Assembly: GCF_025506275.1 (NCBI RefSeq)
Contig: NZ_QYCP01000095.1
Span: 186,001-250,000, forward strand
DNA: 64,000 nucleotides
Direction of reading: 5' to 3'
DNA from: Brevibacterium permense
Lineage (GTDB): Bacteria > Actinomycetota > Actinomycetes > Actinomycetales > Brevibacteriaceae
Below, in pieces: positions 43,051 through 52,009 of the stretch. Each line of letters opens with the position of its first letter. The stretch's first letter is position 1. The notes beneath the pieces are model-generated. The model was not told the DNA's origin, searched no databases, and worked only from the letters and a program-made list of their open reading frames with translations. Both the position numbers and the translations under genes were made by a program.

Positions 43051-44004
43051 TCAGTTCACGAGATCGATCAGTGGCTGACCGGTCAAGACTCGGCGGACAC
43101 GGTCGACAGCGCCATCCTGCAAGGCACCTGTGGAGCGATTCGATCGCCACGCGATGTGTGGTGTGAGGATGGTGTTTGTGGCCGACCTCAGAGGATGTTC
43201 CGGGTCGAGCGGCTCCTCTGCGAATGTGTCGATTCCTGCGCCGGCGATATGTCCGGACTCCAATGCTTGTGCCAGGGCTACCTCGTCAACGAGTCCTCCA
43301 CGGGAAACGTTGACTACCACGGCACCGTTCCTCATCCGCTTCAGGACATCACCTGAGATCAGGTTTCGAGTTTCGCCGGTCAGCGGAAGATGCAATGAGA
43401 TGACATCGGAGTTCTCGAGAATGTCGTCGAGATCGGCGAGTTCGAAAGTGCTTTCGGAGACGAATGGATCGTAGGCACGTACGTTCGTTCCGATGGCCGA
43501 ATACATGCGCGCGACGTGCTGGCCAATGCGGCCCAATCCGACTACGCCGACCTCCAGGCTGGAGAGCACGGGAGTGTCATATCCGATGACTCCGTTCCAC
43601 CCGTTGTCTCTAATGGCAGAGTCGCCGGCTGGCAGACGGCGAGCGAGTGAAAGTCCCATCGCCAGGGCGTGCGAGGCGACTTCTTCCGAAGCAGTCCCGG
43701 GAACAATTGACACAGGGATGCCGGCCTTTGTCGCGGCATCGACGTCGATATTGTCGTATCCGATCCCGTACCGGATCACTGCACGACACTTTTCCATTGC
43801 AGGAAAATCGTCGGCGGTCAGTTTCGCATATGGAGTGATCATGACAATTTCGGCATCTGAGAGCCGCTGCCTGAACTCTTCTGTGTCAGTGGCCGGTACC
43901 AGTTCGTAGTCGAGTTCTGATGCCAGCGTGTGCTCACGTTCCAGATCAGGGAAATGGTGCGGGGCAACCAGGATGATTCCCTGTCGCTCACGGTTCATCG
44001 TCAT
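43051..44004 (-). CDS. D-2-hydroxyacid dehydrogenase (C-terminal-binding-protein-like)
   Basis: 317 residues. VGVVGLGRIGQHVARMYSAI is the NAD motif, VVNVSRGGLVDEVALAQAL has the catalytic Arg region, ILTPHIAWRSNRS the His. The arrangement fits CtBP/phosphoglycerate-dehydrogenase-like enzymes. It should interconvert a 2-keto and a D-2-hydroxy acid. It heads the five-gene minus-strand group dehydrogenase-aminotransferase-FAH-HyuA-HyuB. Two nearby ATGs (44004, 43998) are possible; the first is used. Confidence 0.85.
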   Translation of the reverse strand: MTMNRERQGIILVAPHHFPDLEREHTLASELDYELVPATDTEEFRQRLSDAEIVMITPYAKLTADDFPAMEKCRAVIRYGIGYDNIDVDAATKAGIPVSIVPGTASEEVASHALAMGLSLARRLPAGDSAIRDNGWNGVIGYDTPVLSSLEVGVVGLGRIGQHVARMYSAIGTNVRAYDPFVSESTFELADLDDILENSDVISLHLPLTGETRNLISGDVLKRMRNGAVVVNVSRGGLVDEVALAQALESGHIAGAGIDTFAEEPLDPEHPLRSATNTILTPHIAWRSNRSTGALQDGAVDRVRRVLTGQPLIDLVN

Positions 44005-44517
44005 CCGTCCTATCTATTAGTCAGTTGTTGACGCCCCCGGGACTGTACTCACACAGTTCCGAGCTCGAGTTCAATTACATGACAGAAAGATGGCGGGAAA
44101 CCGTACCATTCCGAGACACCTCAACGAGCTCGCCCGTGGTCGGGCCTTTGCAATCATCCGCAGACGATGACTGGACGAGTTTGCGGCGATATCAACGCAG
44201 TTGAGAAGATTGCGCGAACGGTGCCAAAGGTGAAATTGCTGACCAGGCGGCATCTGCGGAAACCGCACTATGGTTGCGGCACCATCGATACGCCGACTGC
44301 CGAGTACTGACCGGCAGGTTCAGTCAGTCTTCGCGACCAAGGTCATCACTCGCATCATGCAGGAAACTCGTCGAGCTGCCTGGGCGCTGGTCTCGAGAGC
44401 GGGAGCCGCCTTGATGGGGCCGCCTGCAATCTGATGTCAAAGTCCAGTGCGGGCAGATCCGCTGAAGGAGACGTTCACAGTGAGAATCTTGTGCCCGGGA
44501 CAGCTCCGAACACCATT
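44005..44517. other. Intergenic region, no gene
   Basis: 513 bp between GntP and the dehydrogenase. I see no protein-like frame and no match to the 17-bp operator. The promoter of the HyuAB-containing operon should lie here. Confidence 0.5.
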
Positions 44518-45906
44518 TCAGAAACCGCCGCTGATGGTATAAATCAGCAACACTGCCGCAAACGAAAGCAGTGACTCGATGGTCGACTGCACAGTCCAGG
44601 TCTTCAGCGTTGTCTTCACATCCATCTTCAGGAGGTTGCCGACTAACCAGAATGCGGAGTCGTTGACGTGGCTGGCGAATCGTGACCCGGCCGCGGCGGC
44701 AAGCACGATACAGACGAGCTCTATCTCGTTGAAGTTTCCCGCACTCACGGCTGTTCCAAGGAGTCCGCCGGTAGTAGCGATCGCCACCGTGGCAGAGCCC
44801 TGTGCTACGCGAAGGGCTACTGAGATCACGTATGCCGCGATGACCACCGGAAGCCCGAGACCGTCAAGGGAGGCATAAAGGGCGTCTCCTATACCGGAAG
44901 AACGAAGGACTCCCCCGAACATTCCTCCTGCACCAGTGATGAGGATGACGGAGGCAACTGGGCCAAAAGCGCCGTCGACGAGCTTTTCTAGGGCGCTACC
45001 ACTTTCGCCACGGAATTTACCGAGTACGAGAATTGCAACCAGCACTGATATTAGGAGCGCGACCGGGGACGCTCCAATGACCATCACAACCTTCACCCAT
45101 GTTGTTTCAGCGTCGACAACACCAGCGCTCGAAAGTGTGTCGAATCCGGTGTTCAAGAGAATGAGCATCATGGGGAGCACAAGAATAAAGATCACCCAGC
45201 CCACTCTCGGCGGCGTTTGCGGCTGATCGTCGTCAAGAGCACCGAATAGCGTAGGAATGACCATCGGGTATCTCGCGTTCACGAGGCGAGCCCACAGATA
45301 TCCGCTGACGTACCACACCGGCAACGCAATGAGCAGACCGAAGACCAAGACCAGTCCAATATTAGCGCCGAAGAACTCACTGGCCATCACAGGCCCTGGA
45401 TGCGGAGGAACCAGCACATGCATGATGGAAAATGCTGCAGCAGAGCTAATTCCGTAAAGCAGTAGGCTTCTACCGCCCATCCTGCGTGCAACTGCGAAGA
45501 CGATCGGTATCATGACGACGATGCCAGCGTCCGCGAACATAGGTATTCCCATTATCAGAGACGAGGCTCCGAGAGCGAGTGCCGCGCGTTTCTGCCCGAA
45601 CACAGCAACCATTCGTTCCGCGATCACCCGCGCACCGCCACTGGCTTCAAGCAGGCGACCGAGTATGGCACCGAAACTCACGACGAGGGCAACTGACGCC
45701 AGCGTGCTACCGAACCCATCGAGCATCGCTGGAACGATGTGCTCCGCGGGGATCCCCGCAGTTGCCGCTGTGAGCAAGGAGACAAGCACCAGGACTACGA
45801 ATGCATGGAGACGGACAACAATGATGAGAAAAAGGATCAGGGCCACACCTCCTGACGCGATGAAGAGGAGCGGTACTGTCCCTAAGGTCTGAGTCCAATC
45901 TTCCAT
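44518..45906 (-). CDS. GntP family permease (gluconate/sugar-acid : H+ symporter type)
   Basis: About 462 residues, 12 or so transmembrane helices. LEASGGARVIAERMVAVFGQ and MHVLVPPHPGPVMASEFFGA are GntP signatures. Members import gluconate, idonate, glycerate or related hydroxy acids. The start at 45906 has an AGAG upstream; a GTG five codons earlier is less supported. It is followed by the 513-bp gap to the dehydrogenase operon. With two APC permeases it gives the supercluster both an acid and an amine-type uptake route. Confidence 0.85.
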   Translation of the reverse strand: MEDWTQTLGTVPLLFIASGGVALILFLIIVVRLHAFVVLVLVSLLTAATAGIPAEHIVPAMLDGFGSTLASVALVVSFGAILGRLLEASGGARVIAERMVAVFGQKRAALALGASSLIMGIPMFADAGIVVMIPIVFAVARRMGGRSLLLYGISSAAAFSIMHVLVPPHPGPVMASEFFGANIGLVLVFGLLIALPVWYVSGYLWARLVNARYPMVIPTLFGALDDDQPQTPPRVGWVIFILVLPMMLILLNTGFDTLSSAGVVDAETTWVKVVMVIGASPVALLISVLVAILVLGKFRGESGSALEKLVDGAFGPVASVILITGAGGMFGGVLRSSGIGDALYASLDGLGLPVVIAAYVISVALRVAQGSATVAIATTGGLLGTAVSAGNFNEIELVCIVLAAAAGSRFASHVNDSAFWLVGNLLKMDVKTTLKTWTVQSTIESLLSFAAVLLIYTISGGF

Positions 45907-46185
45907 ATCTTCTCTTTTCACACAGCTCGATCAATGGAGCGGAGGACCCGAAGCATGTCCTCCAAAATTTCAGCCATCGCTCATGGCTCATCCTTCACAA
46001 CCCCGCGACGGGGCAGTCTGTAGATGCTTCTTTGCAGCGGGCACTTTGGCAGGCGAGATTGCCGTTCATTATTCAAAGAAGTGCGACGACAGGGGACCCG
46101 GTGGGCCGACTGTATTGGTGGTTCAACGGTTGAAAATGGCACGTGGTCACGTCCAGTCGTGAAGTGACCACGGACGTGAGCTTTA
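45907..46185. other. Intergenic region, no gene
   Basis: 279 bp before the GntP start. A weak resemblance to the operator (GGGCACTTTGGCAGG, near 46040) lacks a proper left arm and is not counted. Confidence 0.4.
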
Positions 46186-47391
46186 TTAATCGAACAGCCT
46201 GCGCAAGGGCGCGTTCAAGAACGTGCCGCTCGGATCCATCTGTCGCCGCAATTGAATGAAATCGTCCCAGAAGGGATACACGCTTCTGTAAAAGTCTGCC
46301 GTGCGGAGATAAGGTTGTTTGCCCCAGTGCGGACGACCGGGAAACGGATCCAGTGCTTCCTCCATCGCGCGGAAGAAGGCCCGATTGTCATTTCCCCACG
46401 TGCGGACAGTGTTCAGCGATACTGCCGCGTCGCCGCCGGTCGGCGACAGCCACGCATCGTCTCCAGCGGCGGTACGCACCTCTAGGGGAAACGTGTCGGG
46501 GAACCTCTCAAGCACATGCAAGCAGGACTGAATCGCATCGAGCGCAGTGTTATAGGGGACGAAGGGTTCGACCTCCTCCCACGGCGGAGTGTATTGATCG
46601 GGATAGATCCTGTACGGGCGGTCTGTTCGGTGTGCAGGGGAGCCATCGTAATCCGTGTCCGGGTCCACCTCGTCGAAGATTCGCACCAGAGTCGGCTTCG
46701 ACGTCTCAGGAAGCGGGGGAAGAGATGCCGACATGTCGTACTGCTGTCCATGCACAAAGCTGAAGTGACGATGATTATGCGTCAGCTCGTCCCATCGTTC
46801 GAGCACTTCTGTTAAAGGCCTGAACTCGAGCGTTTCCCGCAGTTTGAACTTCGGTTCGAGTTGGATGTCGAGGCTCACAATCACACCGAGCATGCCCATC
46901 GAGGCGCGAAGTGCGGGCAATCGCGGATCATTGAAACCGATCATTTCCACCTCACCCGATGAAGTGACCACCTTCGCGCCGACAACCTCACCAGACAGCA
47001 GCTTCAGCCCAAGCCCTGAGCCATGCGTCGAAGTGCTGATCGCGCCGGCGATGGTCTGTGCATCAATGGCACCCTGGTTGCGGAGGCACAGCCCCTCATC
47101 CCAAAGTGGCTCACCGAGGTCGGCAATCTTTGTCCCTGCTCTGACGGTCGCCTGCGCAGAAGAGTGATTGAGCGACTCGATCCCGCTCACTGCCGAAAGA
47201 TCGAGCACTATACCGTCTGTCGGCACCAGCGGAGCAAAAGAATGGCCGCTCCCCACCGGCCGCACGGTGACGCCACGGCGTGTCGCATCGGCGACGATCT
47301 CGCTGATCTGCTCCACAGATTCAGCCTTTACGATAGCCTCGGGGCGGCAACTCTCCGTCCCTGCCCAGTTTCTCCATGTCCCGTTGTTCAC
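46186..47391 (-). CDS. FAD-binding oxidoreductase, D-arabinono-1,4-lactone oxidase family
   Basis: 401 residues. VRPVGSGHSFAPLVPTDG is the PCMH-type FAD segment, with H50 in GSGHS as the likely covalent-FAD residue of the aldonolactone-oxidase group. STSTHGSGLGLKLLSGEVVG is the second FAD loop, and the ALO domain includes DFIQLRRQMDPSGTFLN. Such enzymes oxidise aldonolactones or polyols (alditol oxidase-like) with oxygen or an acceptor. Operator site 5 lies 101 bp upstream. It follows no gene on the same strand closely, so it is probably monocistronic. Confidence 0.85.
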   Translation of the reverse strand: MNNGTWRNWAGTESCRPEAIVKAESVEQISEIVADATRRGVTVRPVGSGHSFAPLVPTDGIVLDLSAVSGIESLNHSSAQATVRAGTKIADLGEPLWDEGLCLRNQGAIDAQTIAGAISTSTHGSGLGLKLLSGEVVGAKVVTSSGEVEMIGFNDPRLPALRASMGMLGVIVSLDIQLEPKFKLRETLEFRPLTEVLERWDELTHNHRHFSFVHGQQYDMSASLPPLPETSKPTLVRIFDEVDPDTDYDGSPAHRTDRPYRIYPDQYTPPWEEVEPFVPYNTALDAIQSCLHVLERFPDTFPLEVRTAAGDDAWLSPTGGDAAVSLNTVRTWGNDNRAFFRAMEEALDPFPGRPHWGKQPYLRTADFYRSVYPFWDDFIQLRRQMDPSGTFLNAPLRRLFD

Positions 47392-47917
47392 GAGGTCAGC
47401 TCCAGTTCTCTCGAGGTGAGCGCGGCTACACAGCAGTCGGCACCATCTCAGCCGCTACCGACCATCGAAGTCGAAGTCCGGACGTCCCATATGTGCCAAA
47501 TCGGAACATGTGAATGCCGTGTTCCGCCACAATTCGAGATGAATCGACGATGTACCAAGCGACCGCCGTAGCTGAGAAATGACTCTCCTCGACGCACGTG
47601 GATGTGATTGTTGGAGGGACCGAAGTGCTGCCGCGTACATGCAGCTCTCCTCAATCCTGTGGCCTAACTAGTTGAATGATTTTGACATCGTTCATGAAAA
47701 CCACGTCCCGACGTCACTCTGCAAGACAGGCATCGGCGAATCGTCAACCAGCAGTCGCGACGAATACGATCAGTGTGTGCACATGCACTTGCGAACTTAG
47801 CTTCTCCTATCGGACATATGACGATGGCGAAGTTGTCCGCGCACGAGCTATGAAGCCAGGACATAGGCGGAGCCAGTTGGACCTCAACGACATTCACTCA
47901 CTGGGGCAGGTACCCGC
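47392..47917. other. Intergenic region, operator site 5 inside
   Basis: 526 bp between the flavoprotein and the Fis-family regulator. No gene is supported on either strand. Confidence 0.5.
47492..47508. promoter_or_regulatory. Operator, site 5
   Basis: TGTGCCA-AAT-CGGAACA; right arm inverted is TGTTCCG, two changes from perfect symmetry. It is 101 bp upstream of the flavoprotein start. Confidence 0.6.
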
Positions 47918-49714
47918 TTAAAGGTCGAGTCCCTTGCGGAGGAAGAAGTCCATTCTCCGATAGAGGGTAGACCGGCCGATTTGCAGGATCTCGGCCGTCT
48001 TGCGTCGGTTGCCTCCCGCTTCTTTCAGAGCGGCTCTCAATTCGCTCAGTTCGGCTTCTTCCAACCTTGAGAGTCGTCCTTGAACGAGCGATCGTTGATA
48101 TTCCTCGGGAATGTCTCTCACCGATACCTCATCACCACGAGACCTTTCGAGTGCGTTGGAGATCACTGCGCGAAGTTGGTCAATATTGCGCGGCCATTCG
48201 GAGTTCGTCAATGTAGTGACTAATCGCTTCGACAGCTTTCGACCGCCGGAGTCCTCGGCAATCGACCGTGCAATCACTGGAATATCTTCCCGGCGAAGTC
48301 GAAGCGGTGGCACGGTAATTTCTATGGCACGAATACTCTCAGTCATATGCAAAGTAGCGTCAGTATGGTGCTTCGCGGTGAATACGAGCTTCGTGTGATG
48401 GCTCCGCTGGACCCGGTGGACGATTCCTTTCGCTTCGGGAACTGACAGTTCGTCGGCGTTAAGCACGACAAGCACCGAGGGGTCGACGGCAATAGCTTGG
48501 TCGAGGAGCTCGGAAAGCCTTTCGTCATCTCCTTCGGGGGCATGAGCATCTACGAACACGCTTCCGCCGATGAGGGCTACGACTTCCTCGGCGAGTCTTT
48601 GTTTGCCGGTGCCGGCTTCTCCGACGATTGCGACGGGGCGGGCCTGATCGACCGCCTTCGCTGCGAGATGGATCATCTGCTCAAACTGAGGGCTGGTTCC
48701 GTCGAGGCTTGCCTTCAGTTTGTCCGTTGTCGAGGAACGTGTTGGATGGATGACCAGATTATTATCCTCGCTGCCAACCTCACTTCGGACTGAACGGGGT
48801 CGGATCACAGCAATTGCGCCAACGCTGGTCGCGGAGAGCGACACGGCAGACACGCTCAGTTCAGACCATCCCGCACTGTGCAGACTCACTTCCGTGCTCG
48901 TCGGCCTGCCCGAGGACATCACTTCTTTTGCATAGCCTGAGACGACAGCCATATCGCCGTCATCGATCAACTCGACCGCAGCGTTGTTCATCAGCGAGTT
49001 CTTACCGTCCATCGCAATGACCGGCAGATTGCCGCGCCTACGCGAGACCGTCAGATACTCGTTCAACAGTGAACGCTCTTTCGCCGATGTCCGGTCCGCA
49101 ATTTCGTGCTCAATACGAGAGGTGATGCCCTCGAGCATTAGCAGAGTCGAGGTCGGCTCGATGGCAGGCACTTGAGTTGAAGGGAAGGTGAGGCCGATCA
49201 CCCCCCGCACGCGGTTGTGAAATGGATCCCGGATAAGAGTCGCAAAGCACCAGTTACCGCGCATATCTTCTCGGAAGTGCTCTTCCGGAGCCAGCCAGAC
49301 ACTTCGCCCTTCTTCCAACGCGAGCCCTTCCCCGTTGCTGCCGCAACTCTCTTCGAGCAACGAATAGCCTTCCGGGAACTCCTCCTCAGAACGTAAGAAG
49401 CTAGGTCGAACCAGCGCTCCATTCGGGGCGGTCAAACTGACATAACCTCCAAGGTCCGCCGCAAAGTTGTCGAGTGTCCTCAGGTGCGTATCGGCCGCTT
49501 CCAAGGTTCGATCGTCAACCCGGCCAGCATCGAACATGCCTCGATCAATCGTCGCATCCACGCCGGCCGCTCTGCTTCGAAACCATGAACGAGCGATCAA
49601 CGGTCTGAGTCCAGTCAGCTCGGAGTCATGGTCACTGAGAAATCGATCTCGGATGGAGTCGACATCATGGGATTCTCGGTTTCGCTCAGGCGTCACCAGC
49701 GGGGCTAGACTCAT
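47918..49714 (-). CDS. AcoR-like Fis-family regulator (GAF / degenerate AAA+ / Fis HTH)
   Basis: About 598 residues; the ATG at 49714 has GAGGAG nine bases upstream, while longer frames lack a ribosome-binding site. SELTGLRPLIARSWFRSRAA is the typical AcoR N-terminus. A GAF-like sensor follows. The AAA+ region keeps a Walker A (VGEAGTGKQRLAEE), but the ELFG and GAFTGA segments needed to touch sigma-54 are absent. The C-terminal Fis HTH is LKEAGGNRRKTAEILQIGRS followed by TLYRR. Such proteins in actinobacteria act without sigma-54. It probably binds TGTSCCA-N3-TGGSACA, one copy of which is upstream of its own gene. Confidence 0.85.
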   Translation of the reverse strand: MSLAPLVTPERNRESHDVDSIRDRFLSDHDSELTGLRPLIARSWFRSRAAGVDATIDRGMFDAGRVDDRTLEAADTHLRTLDNFAADLGGYVSLTAPNGALVRPSFLRSEEEFPEGYSLLEESCGSNGEGLALEEGRSVWLAPEEHFREDMRGNWCFATLIRDPFHNRVRGVIGLTFPSTQVPAIEPTSTLLMLEGITSRIEHEIADRTSAKERSLLNEYLTVSRRRGNLPVIAMDGKNSLMNNAAVELIDDGDMAVVSGYAKEVMSSGRPTSTEVSLHSAGWSELSVSAVSLSATSVGAIAVIRPRSVRSEVGSEDNNLVIHPTRSSTTDKLKASLDGTSPQFEQMIHLAAKAVDQARPVAIVGEAGTGKQRLAEEVVALIGGSVFVDAHAPEGDDERLSELLDQAIAVDPSVLVVLNADELSVPEAKGIVHRVQRSHHTKLVFTAKHHTDATLHMTESIRAIEITVPPLRLRREDIPVIARSIAEDSGGRKLSKRLVTTLTNSEWPRNIDQLRAVISNALERSRGDEVSVRDIPEEYQRSLVQGRLSRLEEAELSELRAALKEAGGNRRKTAEILQIGRSTLYRRMDFFLRKGLDL

Positions 49715-50408
49715 CGTCAGCAACTCCTCGTTTCTCGGCATCTTTGACACGATTTTTGAAAGATTAGCACAACAGCTTTCAGCTTTGAATTGGCGAGATA
49801 TCCAATCATCCCGACAGTCGGCTCGACTTTTCAACCATCGGACCGGACTTCTCTACACAACCCTTCCAAGTCATCAAATCCCCGATTACGCGGAACCTCG
49901 CCTATGTGTCCCATTTTGGCACACACGAGCTCTCGTAGAACGCGCCAAAGTGGGCACCGAAGATAGTCGAATGGATTTTCCCTGTCGAGTAGCCCCAGAC
50001 GTCTGGGGTGCACCTCGGGTTCGCTATTTGCTAACAATGCAAGAAGGACTAATGCTTCGATTCAATTCTCGACCATACAAGCTGGGGCATCGATCGAATT
50101 TGTGCACCAGTCGACCTCGATCAATAGTCGCAATCTCCTCGTCAATCGGCGCGCCGTGGCGGTAACGCAGGTCTCCGACAAAAAAGGGTTACGCATATGG
50201 CCGCCGCGACTGAACTCTTGCCTTCCTTGAACATTCTCGAATTGGGTTCGGACACGAACACAATAAAGGTATCGCGATACGCATACGAACTGATCGTTGT
50301 CTGACCCGAATATTCGATCGAGACATATTGGCACTTAGCATCCTTCCACTTTCGACCTTACCTCCTACAGAGCCATTGACGATATACAGAAATTCCATTG
50401 AGGAAAAG
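49715..50408. promoter_or_regulatory. Divergent promoter region with operator site 6
   Basis: 694 bp between the regulator start (minus) and the tartrate-dehydrogenase-like start (plus). Operator site 6 lies in it. No gene is supported. Confidence 0.5.
49907..49923. promoter_or_regulatory. Operator, site 6, in front of its likely regulator
   Basis: TGTCCCA-TTT-TGGCACA; right arm inverted is TGTGCCA, one mismatch, and symmetry extends to GTGTCCCATTTTGGCACAC. It is the strongest copy. It lies 193 bp upstream of the Fis-family regulator and could allow autoregulation and control of the divergent dehydrogenase. Confidence 0.7.
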
Positions 50409-51485
50409 ATGAAGCGATACACTATTGATTGCATTGCTGGTGACGGAATTGGGCAGGAGGTAGTTCCGACTGCAGTAGCGTGCATCGATGCGGTTGCTGA
50501 ACAGAATGATTCTCGGATCACTTGGCGCGAACGGAATTGGAGTTCAGATCGATACTTGTCCAAGGGCGCAATGATGCCGGTCGATGGAATTGACCAGCTA
50601 GATGGCGGAGATGGAATACTCTTAGGGGCGGTAGGGCATCCGGAAGTACCCGACCACATAACCCTGTGGGGCCTTCTCATCCCGATCCGACGCGCATTCG
50701 ACCTGTATTTGAATATTCGACCAGTACGGTTGCTGCCCGGGATCGAACCTCGCGTCGTTGGAGATGGCCGTATAGACACTGTTATTGTCCGTGAAAACGT
50801 GGAGGGAGAATATTCGGAGGTCGGTGGTCGAGCGTACCAAGGCACTCGTCACGCCATGGCCTTCCAGCAAGCGCTTTTTACTCGACGTGGCGTCAAGCGT
50901 GTCACAGAATATGCCGCAGAGCTCGCTGCAGAGAGAAGTGGCAAGATCATCTCTGCGACCAAGTTGAACGGCCTCATCCACTCAATGACCTTCTGGGACG
51001 AAGTCGTCGAAGAGACCCTCTCCAGGCACACTGGTGTCGAACTGCAAAGTGTATTGATCGATGCACTCGCCGCACGACTGGTGCTTGCACCTTCTTCGGT
51101 TGACGTGATCGTTGCTTCTAATCTTTTCGGAGACATTTTGTCCGATCTTGTGGCGGCGACCGCTGGTTCTATAGGTATTGCGCCATCGGCAAATATCAAT
51201 CCCGACCGGTCGCAACCATCTATGTTCGAGCCTGTCCACGGCACTGCCCCAGACATCGTCGGCAAGAACCTCGCAAACCCGATCGGTCAATTGTGGGCTG
51301 GCAGCATGATGCTAGAACACATTGGCCAAGCTGGTGCAGCAACAGACCTGATGAAGGCCGTAGAGAACACTCTTTTACGCGGCATCCGGACGGCGGATCT
51401 TGGCGGCACGGCGTCGACATCCGAGTTCGTCGCCGCCGTGTTAGAAGAGATCGATGCGGTGGCTTCAGCTGGAGTTGAACGCTGA
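50409..51485 (+). CDS. Isocitrate/isopropylmalate dehydrogenase family (tartrate / D-malate dehydrogenase type)
   Basis: 358 residues from ATG 50409, preceded by GAGG; an ATG 27 codons upstream is in frame but unsupported. AGDGIGQEVVPTAVACIDAV is the family opening, VIVRENVEGEYSEVGG and the YQGTRHAMAFQQ stretch match tartrate dehydrogenase / D-malate dehydrogenase (decarboxylating), and FEPVHGTAPDIVGKNLANPI is the cofactor region. It would oxidise and decarboxylate a hydroxy acid, the kind of product the neighbouring pathway should make. It runs divergently from the Fis-family regulator. Confidence 0.85.
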   Translation: MKRYTIDCIAGDGIGQEVVPTAVACIDAVAEQNDSRITWRERNWSSDRYLSKGAMMPVDGIDQLDGGDGILLGAVGHPEVPDHITLWGLLIPIRRAFDLYLNIRPVRLLPGIEPRVVGDGRIDTVIVRENVEGEYSEVGGRAYQGTRHAMAFQQALFTRRGVKRVTEYAAELAAERSGKIISATKLNGLIHSMTFWDEVVEETLSRHTGVELQSVLIDALAARLVLAPSSVDVIVASNLFGDILSDLVAATAGSIGIAPSANINPDRSQPSMFEPVHGTAPDIVGKNLANPIGQLWAGSMMLEHIGQAGAATDLMKAVENTLLRGIRTADLGGTASTSEFVAAVLEEIDAVASAGVER

Positions 51486-52009
51486 ACAGTGGCAATAGAG
51501 TCGGAACCGAACTTGTGCCTCCACCCGCAGGTGCATGCGGTTGTGCCTAATTCGCAGCGTCATGCAAGGCTATTTGGAACGGGTGATGAGTCGCCCTGAT
51601 AGTCGCACCGTCCGTGGTTTACTTAAGCCGCTCACGCGAAAGTGACTCACTTCCATGCTACGAGAAGCGCAGTTACCAGAGACCCATCTGAGCTTCCGTC
51701 AGCCCGTCACGTGATTGAAAACTAGAAACCGGGACAATGAACAGCGGACAAAGCCAGACACTTTTCAGACCTTGCGATAGCGCGCACTCTCCCCGAGGTC
51801 CTCCATCCAGAACACGCCGATGTGCTGATCAAGATAGACGGGCTCGCACCTCGAACCCGCACCGGCACTCGGCGCACGCGCTTCTGGCCCTCGTCCTCCG
51901 AAAAGCCCTCGCGAGCTGCACCCGAAGTGCAAACACGGCTAGAGTACTTCGACGTCGCAGTTCGAAGCGCACTCGTTCAGACCTTTGACAAGTCTCGATT
52001 GCTCGACAC
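51486..52009. other. Intergenic region, no gene
   Basis: 524 bp between two convergent genes, the dehydrogenase and rpiR. No frame with protein character; no clear hairpin. Confidence 0.5.

Noticed and set aside
46040..46056. Further copy of the 17-bp operator near the GntP/flavoprotein gap
   Set aside because: GGGCACTTTGGCAGG has one arm at best; the left arm does not match.
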